From: Bacteroidales bacterium
GTDB taxonomy: Bacteria > Bacteroidota > Bacteroidia > Bacteroidales > SM23-62
Length of the DNA: 23,439 bases
NCBI GenBank assembly: GCA_016783865.1
Contig: JADHVS010000048.1
Coordinates: forward strand, 1-23,439
Direction: 5' to 3'
Each line of letters opens with the position of its first letter. Position 1 is the first letter of the stretch. A program made the translations under genes and the position numbers. Below are positions 1 through 7,073 of the stretch, piece by piece. Below the pieces are notes generated by a model. That model did not search any database and had not been told where the DNA came from. It saw only the letters and a program-made list of their open reading frames with translations.

Positions 1-1738
1 CCGGTTCCATACCGAAGGCACCCCAGGCACTGGGCCGGTATACCTGGTCTTCAGGAACATTATGCATGCAGACCGGGATGCGTAACATGGAAGCCAGGGT
101 GATCAGGTCCGAACCGATGTGTCCATAACTGATGGCACCGTGATTGGCACCCCAGTTGGCCATTACAGAATACACATCGCGGAATGCACCCTTACCTGTC
201 AGGGTAGGTGCAAACCAGGTAGTGGGCCATGTTTCATTGGTCCGTTTATCGAGTACATCGTGTACATCCCCGGGCAGATCAACACTAAATCCTTCAGCAA
301 TCTGAAGGGCCGGTCCGAGTCCTTTGATCAGGTTGATCCTTGACATGGTCACGGGCATTCCTCCTCTTGTAAGGTAATTGGAAGAATAACCACCACCCCT
401 GAAATATTCTGTTATTGCAGGATACCAGGTAGTAGCATCGAGACATTTCTGAGCTTCACCATCAGTAATTTCCCAGTAAGGTTTCATGGCAGGTTTGCCA
501 TCTGTCTCCTGCAGACCTGTACCATCCAGTGTAGCCGAACCGGAATTGATCAGGTGAATGATGCCTTGTGCCGCAAGACCTTCCAATGATTTCCCTGTCA
601 CCCTTTTAACAGCTTCAGGGCTCCAGTATGTCCTGACATCAGCAAATATCTGGGCCGTATTCGTAAGCAGGTGCCCGAATAACATAACTACACCGTTCAG
701 CGCATCATTCTCAGTGGCCACCATAAATGGCTGGCGGATACCATTCCAGTCAAAGGAGGAATTCAATATGGCTTCCATGAAATCGCCGTTTGGCAGATGA
801 TCGGTCCATTGCCGCTGCCCCTGAAAACCACTCAGTATGGCATTCCTGCCAAGTGCCTCTTCCCCATAACCAATTTCAGCGAGCCTTGTATTTCCAATCA
901 TAAGGTCCCTCATGATCATGGTCATCTTCACTACATATTGCCATGTCTCATCTTTATCTTCCCGGCTCTTTTGCTTTTCAGTCGGATTCAGGTCTGCACC
1001 TTCCTTACAATTCTTCCTCACCCAGTCATTTGCTTTTTCAAATTCAACTGGATCGTATATTCCTTCATTTATTCTCCTGTAGATCTCAGTCATATCTACA
1101 TATTCATTTCGCATACCCAGGTATTCCTGGAAAAAACTCTCATCTATGATAGAACCTGCAATACCCATGGATACAGCACCCAGTGAAAGGTATGACTTTC
1201 CTTTCATGGTGGCTACAGCCAATCCGGCTTTAGCGAACCTTAACAATTTTGTTTTTACATCATCGGGAATGATCTTATCGCCGGCATCCTGAACATCACG
1301 ACCATAGATACCAAATGCTGGCAGGCCTTTCTGGCTGTGTCCTGCCAGGGCAGCAGCCAGATATACGGCACCCGGCCGTTCGGTACCGTTAAAACCCCAG
1401 ATCGCCTTGGGTATTTCCGGATCCATATCGATGGTCTCACTGCCATAGCACCAACACGGAGTAACCGTAAGTGAGACACCTACTCCTTCTTTTCTAAACT
1501 TCTCTGCAGTCATAGCAGCTTCCGCTACGCCTCCGATACATGAATCTGCTATTACACATTCTACCGGCGAGCCATCCGGATGAACCAGGTTTTCAGTAAA
1601 GAACTTAGCCACATTGGTAGCCATGTTCATGGTTTGATCCTCAAGCGATTCTCTTACACCATCCATGCGACCGTCGATGGTAGGCCTGATGCCTATTTTG
1701 GGCAATGGTCCCCGTAAACGGTTATTTCCTTTTGTCAT
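1..1738 (-). CDS. fucI: L-fucose isomerase (3' end cut by window edge)
   Basis: Cytoplasmic enzyme converting L-fucose to L-fuculose (family members also isomerise D-arabinose), the first step of fucose catabolism. The translation follows E. coli FucI from memory almost end to end. It opens [20 protein letters not shown] and contains [69 protein letters not shown] and [17 protein letters not shown]. The metal and catalytic residues known from E. coli FucI (E337, D361, H528) correspond to E343 (VATEND), D367 (FADVRTYW) and H533 ([12 protein letters not shown]). About 579 codons are present; the family is about 590-595 aa, so only roughly the last 12-15 residues are missing. The ATG at 1738-1736 gives the family N-terminus; no alternative fits better. 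It is divergent from the susC operon, so the two may share control from the 601-bp gap. No signal peptide is seen. Confidence 0.97.
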   Translation of the reverse strand, partial: MTKGNNRLRGPLPKIGIRPTIDGRMDGVRESLEDQTMNMATNVAKFFTENLVHPDGSPVECVIADSCIGGVAEAAMTAEKFRKEGVGVSLTVTPCWCYGSETIDMDPEIPKAIWGFNGTERPGAVYLAAALAGHSQKGLPAFGIYGRDVQDAGDKIIPDDVKTKLLRFAKAGLAVATMKGKSYLSLGAVSMGIAGSIIDESFFQEYLGMRNEYVDMTEIYRRINEGIYDPVEFEKANDWVRKNCKEGADLNPTEKQKSREDKDETWQYVVKMTMIMRDLMIGNTRLAEIGYGEEALGRNAILSGFQGQRQWTDHLPNGDFMEAILNSSFDWNGIRQPFMVATENDALNGVVMLFGHLLTNTAQIFADVRTYWSPEAVKRVTGKSLEGLAAQGIIHLINSGSATLDGTGLQETDGKPAMKPYWEITDGEAQKCLDATTWYPAITEYFRGGGYSSNYLTRGGMPVTMSRINLIKGLGPALQIAEGFSVDLPGDVHDVLDKRTNETWPTTWFAPTLTGKGAFRDVYSVMANWGANHGAISYGHIGSDLITLASMLRIPVCMHNVPEDQVYRPSAWGAFGMEP

Positions 1739-1785
1739 GATTTTTCTGTTATTGGTTTAAATTTGATTATTAGTCTAAAAATAAA

Positions 1786-1872
1786 GCTGTATTTCAACAT
1801 TTATGTTTATTGCAGATTTCAAAAAAGTAGAATAAACCGCCCGAGGTAGGAATTATCTTTCAAAAAGGTGTA
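1786..1872 (-). repeat. Left array of TTCYAC-YTTTTTTGAA boxes, facing fucI
   Basis: On the minus strand there are copies ATTCTACTTTTTTGAA (1833-1818) and TACACCTTTTTGAAA (1872-1858), about 41 bp apart. A degenerate copy, ATTCCTACCTCG, lies between them. A separate 12-bp element, TTGAAATACAGC (1797-1786), lies closer to fucI. All of these recur in opposite orientation in front of susC at 2188-2255. The array ends 47 bp before the fucI start codon. It may be an operator shared with susC or one end of an old mobile element; the sequence does not decide. Confidence 0.55.
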
Positions 1873-1894
1873 AAAAGAATCTTATTCTCGTGAA

Positions 1895-2135
1895 ATGAAA
1901 TATTTCTTTCCCTGAGTACAATAAAAATTAAAGAAGTTGATGCCTTGGATGGCTATAACTCTAGCAGATCTTAAATTTAATCCTGAGCAGGATTTTTTTA
2001 CTTTGATAAAAATTAGGGTGAATCTGCGATGGTATTGAACTTGTTGATCCAGGCTCGTTATTAGACATTGTGAGGCATCGGCACTTTTTCAAAAATGATA
2101 ACTTCCGTGAAGAAGATCCTATAATGAAATATTGA
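1895..2135 (+). pseudogene. Decayed small gene, possibly DUF2442-like
   Basis: Three short reading-frame pieces on the plus strand look like one broken protein of about 75 aa. The first frame gives TIKIKEVDALDGYN near 1918-1959. A second gives MAITLADLKFNPEQDFFTLI and continues IKIRVNLRW up to a stop near 2036. A third gives DGIELVDPGSLLDI and continues to KNDNFREEDPIMKY with a stop at 2133-2135. The order resembles small DUF2442 proteins as I remember them: a start like KEVxALDGYN, a DL step, then xRVxxxxW, then nGxDLxPxxLY. At least two frameshifts and an internal deletion would be needed. This is a weak, pattern-based call; the pieces could be chance reading frames. It lies between the two repeat arrays, as a passenger gene in a mobile element would. 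Confidence 0.3.
1979..1999 (+). terminator. Terminator-like hairpin in the fucI-susC gap (weak)
   Basis: AATCCT-GAGC-AGGATT forms a perfect 6-bp stem (7 with a 2-base loop), followed by a run of seven T (1993-1999). No plus-strand gene ends just upstream except the doubtful decayed ORF, in which the hairpin is embedded. It could be a chance palindrome or could stop leftward-promoter readthrough toward susC. Confidence 0.3.
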
Positions 2136-2187
2136 TATTATGCTTAAGTAACAGTTTTTCAGGACAATAAGTATTTTTCATGATTTG

Positions 2188-2255
2188 TGATTCCACTTTT
2201 TTGAAGGATATTTCCACCTTCATATATGCTGACTCCACCTTTTTGAAATACAGCA
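2188..2255 (+). repeat. Right array: three boxes spaced exactly 21 bp, facing susC
   Basis: TCCAC occurs at 2192, 2213 and 2234, a strict 21-bp period. The first and third copies are full (ATTCCACTTTTTTGAA and ACTCCACCTTTTTGAAA); the middle is TTTCCACCTTCATAT. The last copy runs into TTGAAATACAGC (2243-2254), which is present inverted before fucI. The array ends 85 bp before the susC ATG. A 21-bp period (two helical turns) suits direct-repeat binding by AraC-type domains such as those of HTCS regulators. Multiple terminal repeats are also typical of IS21-family ends. No clear TAnnTTTG promoter box follows; TAATTTGC at 2282 is only a near match. Confidence 0.6.
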
Positions 2256-2339
2256 GATACCAACTTTAGAATATATATTCATAATTTGCTTCAAAATTAT
2301 TTTATTACCTTTTACTCTAATCTAAAAACTAAATCTAAA

Positions 2340-5300
2340 ATGGGAAAAATTAAACTTTTACTCGTTATCTTCTTTCTCGGAATATTTTCTGCCTTTAGCA
2401 TGGCGCAGGAAATAACGGGAAAGGTTACAGATGAAAACGGGGCAGGCCTTCCCGGCGCGAATGTAACCATCAAAGGTACCACCGAGGGCACCGTTACCAA
2501 TCTTGATGGGGAATATTCGATAACCGTAGGTGAGACCAGTGATATTCTGGTATTTTCCTTCATCGGTTATTTAACCCAGGAGCATGCGGTGGCAGGCCTT
2601 ACCGTGATTGATGTCCAACTTGAACCCGGTGCATATGAACTGGCGGAGGTGGTTGCTGTTGGGTACGGAACGATGCGAAGAGCAGATCTTACAGGGTCTG
2701 TGGTATCGGTCAGGGGAGACGTCATTGCTGAGAGACCACTGACCAACCTTAACACTGCTCTTATTGGTCAGATGGCTGGTGTGTCAGTTGAATTAAATGA
2801 TGCTACACCGGGAGGATTGACCTCTGTAAAGATCAGAGGTGCCGGATCTATCTCTGCCGGAAATGAACCTCTGTACGTAATCGATGGTTATCCGGTTTCT
2901 CAATTAGAGGCAAATTCACTACTTCCGGCCGACATTGCATCGATCGATGTATTGAAAGATGCTTCTTCCACTGCTATTTATGGCTCACGCGGAGCCAATG
3001 GAGTAATCCTGATCAATACAAAATCAGGAGCTAATATGACACCCAGATTTAATCTTGATGTTTCATATGGTATTGCCAATGTCGCAAAAAGAGATTATTA
3101 CGATTTATTAGATGCGGATGAATATGTAGAATTTATCGGGGTAGTTAAGGAGGAGCTATATGTCAGGGACGGCTTCGATCCTTCTGTCCCAATGGCAGAT
3201 AGGCCGATAGCTTATCAAATTCCGGATTATGTAAAAAACCGGGACCCGAATATTAACACGGATTGGCAGGATGTCATTTTTGAACCAGCCAATATGAAGA
3301 ATTATGCCATGAGCGTAAGAGGTGGCAATGACCGGTCGAAGTATTATGTGTCAATGGGTTATGCCGGTGATGAAGGAGTTGTAGTCGGATCAGATTATGA
3401 GAAATATACGGCCAGGGTAAAAATCGATGCTAATTTGATTGATAATCGTTTGACGGCTGGATTTAATCTTTCTCCATCTTTTGCAAATAAAAGGATGGGT
3501 ATAATTAACCAGGGTGATGTTTTTTCCTCCGTTATTGGATCCGCTATTGCCATGCCACCAATAGTCCCTGTATATAATGATGATGGTACGTATGGCAGTA
3601 CTGCAGGAATACCTGGATTGATGTTTTATGGTAATCCACTGCAACTGGCAAAAGAATATGAGGACAATTACAGCCTGTTTACTTCAATGGCCAACAGTTA
3701 TCTTGATCTTTCCATCATAGAGGGACTGAACCTTAGAACATCATTTGGTTTTGTTTTCAATAACACAACACATGATGTTTTTCGTCCGGAAAGCTTATGG
3801 AGGCCTTTCGATCCTGCTCCATCCTATGCTGATGGATCATCTTCATACAATAATGGAATAAACTGGTTATCAGAAACAACTCTTGGATACACCAAAACAT
3901 TCAGCGATGTACATAACATAAACCTTATGGCGGGTCTCACTGCACAAAAAGACCATGGCTGGAGCAATTACATGTATGCAAATAATTTCCCCAATGACCT
4001 GGTCACCACATTAAATGCCGGAGAGGTACAGAGAGGGAATAGTGATATCTCAGAATGGTCTCTGTTATCTTATCTTGGACGAGTTAACTACTCTTATGAT
4101 GATCGCTACCTGATTACAGGTACATTGAGAGTGGACGGCAGCTCCAGGTTTGGAATGGATAACCGTTATGGGACCTTCCCCTCAGCGGCTATCGCCTGGA
4201 GAGTATCGGAAGAATCATTTCTGGAAAACTCTGTGACAATCAGCAACCTGAAACTGAGAGCCAGTTATGGAATGACTGGTAATAACGCCATTGGTAATTA
4301 TGCTCATATCGGGCTGGTAGGAAATACTAATCAAACCTTTGGTATGGGAGCAGGTAGTAATTTCTCCGGGATATATCCAACAACAATAGGTAACCCTGGA
4401 TTTTCCTGGGAAGTTTCACGACAATTTGACATTGGAATGGACCTGGGTCTTTTTAGGCAAAGGATTTCTTTAGTTTTGGACTATTATAACAATCATACCT
4501 CAGACCTTCTTTTAAATGTTAATCTGCCGACCACAACAGGTTTCTCCTCTGTCCTTCAAAATATTGGTGAGGTTGAAAATAAAGGGTATGAGATCTCTTT
4601 GTTTACAAGAAATATTGAAGGAAAATTTAAATGGAGTACTGGCTTTAACATTTCTTATAATCACAACGAAGTACTGAAACTCGGGCCAAACGATGATCCA
4701 ATCTTTGACTTCTACGGAACAAGAATTACAGAGATTGGTGAGGAAATTGGGGCAACCAACGGTTTGGAAGTAATTGGCGTATTAACCCAGGCTGATATTG
4801 ATGCGGGAGTCGCCATTTTCCCGGGAGAATTCGCCGGTTGGGTTAAATGGCGTGATGTTGACGGAGATGGTGTGATAAGTAATTTCAACGGTCCGGACGG
4901 GATAAATATTGGAAATCCTTTTCCTGATTATACATTTGGTATGTCGAATATGTTTACCTATGAGAATTTTGATCTTTCAATTTTCCTGAATGGACAAACA
5001 GGTGGAAGAACGCTGGATCTGGTTGGCCAGGGTATGTGGAGCTCAGGAGGTAACAATATATTTAAGAACTGGTATGAAAACCGGTATATATCGGATAACG
5101 AGCCTGGAGATGGAGAAACTCCCACCTTGACATTTGGTCTGGGGGGGTTGCCTGACACACGTCTTCTGCAAAAAACAGACTTTATTCGAATTACCAATGT
5201 AACGTTGGGTTATAACCTGCCTACAAAAAATATTTCTTACTTGTCAGGTTTTCGGATCTATGTGTCCGTTGAGAACCTGACTACCTGGGACCGGTTCGAT

Positions 5301-5423
5301 GGATATAATCCCCAGCAAAAATCTCTGGGTGCGGAACAAAAAAGTACCCTTGGAGGATTTGCCCTTGGAGGAGCATATCCGTTACCCAGAACGATTTCGT
5401 TTGGACTTAATTTATCATTTTAA
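2340..5423 (+). CDS. SusC-like TonB-dependent outer-membrane transporter
   Basis: Outer-membrane barrel that imports glycan fragments with energy from TonB, paired with the SusD-like lipoprotein that follows. The start at ATG 2340 gives MGKIKLLLVIFFLGIFSAFS, a Sec signal peptide with likely cleavage near SMA-QE. A TTG-initiated extension to 2286 would bury that signal, so it was rejected. Next comes a carboxypeptidase-regulatory-like domain (about residues 22-110, GKVTDENGAGLPGANVTIKG). The TonB plug follows (about 120-240), with the SusC signatures EPLYVIDGYPV near residue 177 and STAIYGSRGANGVILINTKS. The remainder is the barrel, ending in YPLPRTISFGLNLSF with a C-terminal aromatic residue. 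Length 1027 aa is normal for the family. The next gene starts 13 bp after the stop, so the two form an operon. Substrate cannot be read from the sequence. Confidence 0.97.
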   Translation: MGKIKLLLVIFFLGIFSAFSMAQEITGKVTDENGAGLPGANVTIKGTTEGTVTNLDGEYSITVGETSDILVFSFIGYLTQEHAVAGLTVIDVQLEPGAYELAEVVAVGYGTMRRADLTGSVVSVRGDVIAERPLTNLNTALIGQMAGVSVELNDATPGGLTSVKIRGAGSISAGNEPLYVIDGYPVSQLEANSLLPADIASIDVLKDASSTAIYGSRGANGVILINTKSGANMTPRFNLDVSYGIANVAKRDYYDLLDADEYVEFIGVVKEELYVRDGFDPSVPMADRPIAYQIPDYVKNRDPNINTDWQDVIFEPANMKNYAMSVRGGNDRSKYYVSMGYAGDEGVVVGSDYEKYTARVKIDANLIDNRLTAGFNLSPSFANKRMGIINQGDVFSSVIGSAIAMPPIVPVYNDDGTYGSTAGIPGLMFYGNPLQLAKEYEDNYSLFTSMANSYLDLSIIEGLNLRTSFGFVFNNTTHDVFRPESLWRPFDPAPSYADGSSSYNNGINWLSETTLGYTKTFSDVHNINLMAGLTAQKDHGWSNYMYANNFPNDLVTTLNAGEVQRGNSDISEWSLLSYLGRVNYSYDDRYLITGTLRVDGSSRFGMDNRYGTFPSAAIAWRVSEESFLENSVTISNLKLRASYGMTGNNAIGNYAHIGLVGNTNQTFGMGAGSNFSGIYPTTIGNPGFSWEVSRQFDIGMDLGLFRQRISLVLDYYNNHTSDLLLNVNLPTTTGFSSVLQNIGEVENKGYEISLFTRNIEGKFKWSTGFNISYNHNEVLKLGPNDDPIFDFYGTRITEIGEEIGATNGLEVIGVLTQADIDAGVAIFPGEFAGWVKWRDVDGDGVISNFNGPDGINIGNPFPDYTFGMSNMFTYENFDLSIFLNGQTGGRTLDLVGQGMWSSGGNNIFKNWYENRYISDNEPGDGETPTLTFGLGGLPDTRLLQKTDFIRITNVTLGYNLPTKNISYLSGFRIYVSVENLTTWDRFDGYNPQQKSLGAEQKSTLGGFALGGAYPLPRTISFGLNLSF

Positions 5424-5436
5424 AAAAATATAGATA

Positions 5437-6831
5437 ATGAAAAGATATATTTGGATAACAATAGTTACTGGTATTCTGTTGGGAATATTCAGTAGTTGTG
5501 AAGATTTTCTCAATCTGACACCTGTTTCGCAGGCCAATGTTGAGGACTTCTATCAGACACCGGCCGATATCAACAATGCTGTAATGGCGGCCTATAAATT
5601 TCATAAAGCAATCTATTCAGACAGGTTCTGCTGTCAGCATATCATGGATGAATATAGGTCAGATAATACAGGTGTGGACGGGACCTATAGTGTGGATGAT
5701 TTTACCACTGATACAGGAGTAGAATGGTATATGTGGTCATGGGATCTTTGTTACCGGGCAATATATATGTCCAATATTGCCATGGAGAAAGCAGCGGATG
5801 TTGAAATGGACGCTGATTTACAAAACAGGTACATAGCCGAAGCAAGGTTTCTCAGGGCGATCACCTATTTTGAGCTGGTAAGAAATTATGGAGGAGTGCC
5901 ATTAGTACTTGAAACTCCTAAGTCGCTTGAAAAGGAAGATGTGAATGTATATCGCAACACTGTGGATGAAGTATATACCGGAATCATAGCTGACCTGCAA
6001 TTTGCTGAAACCAATCTTCCTGTTTCTTATCCTGATGATGCGGATGTAGGAAGGGCAACCAAAGGAGCAGCTAAAGGCTATCTCGCCAAAGTCTATTTAA
6101 CCACGGGAAATAATAGTGGTGCAGAGACTAAATTAAGAGAGGTATTAACCCTTGGCTATTCATTGCAGGCTAATTATGAAGATGCGTTCGGGGCAGGCAA
6201 TGGGAATAATTCAGAGATAGTATTCGAACTTCAATATAAATCAGGTACTGATGCTTGTCCTACGATTTATATATTTACCTCTATGCAGGTAGATGTTAAT
6301 CCAGGCATAGGTTATAATAAAGGCACCCAGGATCTGTATGATGCTTTTGAAGTTGGTGATCCACGTAGGGATTATTCAATGGCTCTGGATAATGAAAGCT
6401 TGTATTATTGTACCAAGTATAGTGACCCTGCTGCTTCTCCGGTTTCAGATGCTGACAATAATATACCTCTGATGAGGTATTCCGAAGTTTTGCTATTACT
6501 GGCCGAAAGCCTGGGAGAAACTACCGAAGCATACGGATTGATAAACCAGGTAAGGGCAAGGGTCGGCCTTGCTCCGATCGATGCATCAACACCCGGAACT
6601 TTTGAGGAGAAATTACTTCAAGAGAGGAGAGTGGAACTGGCATTTGAAAATCATCGCTGGCATGATCTTCTTCGTTTTGGTGTGGCCATTGAGGTCATGA
6701 ATGACTTTTTTGATACCTGGAAAAATGGTCGAGTGACAATAGGAGAGGATAATCTGTTGTTCCCAATACCTAATTTTACCCTGTTAAATAATCCGAACCT
6801 GGAACAAAATCCAGGTTATCCATCAGTTTAA
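5437..6831 (+). CDS. SusD/RagB-like surface glycan-binding lipoprotein
   Basis: Surface lipoprotein that caps the SusC-like transporter and binds the glycan. It opens MKRYIWITIVTGILLGIFSS followed by Cys21, a signal peptidase II lipobox. The start of the mature protein, CEDFLNLTPVSQANVEDFYQ, is the usual SusD opening. RYIAEARFLRAITYFELVRN and YGGVPLVLETP in the TPR-like N-terminal half are family signatures. So is the C-terminal block LLQERRVELAFENHRWHDLL, with RFG after it. The end, LLFPIPNFTLLNNPNLEQNP, is also typical. At 464 aa it is at the short end for SusD proteins (often 500-600), which may mean fewer surface loops. A strong terminator follows within 10 bp, so susC-susD can be a separate transcription unit from the enzyme genes. 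Confidence 0.96.
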   Translation: MKRYIWITIVTGILLGIFSSCEDFLNLTPVSQANVEDFYQTPADINNAVMAAYKFHKAIYSDRFCCQHIMDEYRSDNTGVDGTYSVDDFTTDTGVEWYMWSWDLCYRAIYMSNIAMEKAADVEMDADLQNRYIAEARFLRAITYFELVRNYGGVPLVLETPKSLEKEDVNVYRNTVDEVYTGIIADLQFAETNLPVSYPDDADVGRATKGAAKGYLAKVYLTTGNNSGAETKLREVLTLGYSLQANYEDAFGAGNGNNSEIVFELQYKSGTDACPTIYIFTSMQVDVNPGIGYNKGTQDLYDAFEVGDPRRDYSMALDNESLYYCTKYSDPAASPVSDADNNIPLMRYSEVLLLLAESLGETTEAYGLINQVRARVGLAPIDASTPGTFEEKLLQERRVELAFENHRWHDLLRFGVAIEVMNDFFDTWKNGRVTIGEDNLLFPIPNFTLLNNPNLEQNPGYPSV

Positions 6832-6838
6832 CCTCATA

Positions 6839-6877
6839 AACCTGGCACAGGATTCTCCCGTGCCAGGTTATTTTTTT
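6839..6877 (+). terminator. Strong intrinsic terminator after susD
   Basis: A perfect 10-bp stem (AACCTGGCAC with GTGCCAGGTT) closes an 11-base loop and is followed by A then seven T (6871-6877). It begins 7 bases after the susD stop codon. It should end or attenuate the susCD transcript before the enzyme genes that start at 7074. Confidence 0.9.
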
Positions 6878-7073
6878 AAACTATTGATTACAAATTCTGC
6901 TTTTCTCAGCAGATGAGAAAAGGATAACTGTAATTATTCTCTATAATGGTATAATCAAATCCATCGATCAGATTAAAAATGGATCAATATAGTATAGGTG
7001 ATTTTATTTAGCATGGGATCCAATCAATTGTTGACTCTAAAATTTTCAGTCACCAGGATTAAAATAGTTGTCT

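Noticed and set aside
119..1186. Plus-strand reading frames over 119-343, 558-800 and 797-1186
   Set aside because: They lie antisense to fucI, whose protein matches a known family residue by residue; the plus-strand translations have no recognisable features.
1811..2255. Target-site duplication around the putative element in the fucI-susC gap
   Set aside because: The bases flanking the TGCAG (1811) and CAGCA (2251-2255) ends do not match each other, so no insertion duplication can be claimed.
2286..2339. TTG-initiated N-terminal extension of the SusC-like protein
   Set aside because: It places 18 extra residues before a textbook signal peptide; ATG 2340 has the usual A-rich Bacteroidota leader.
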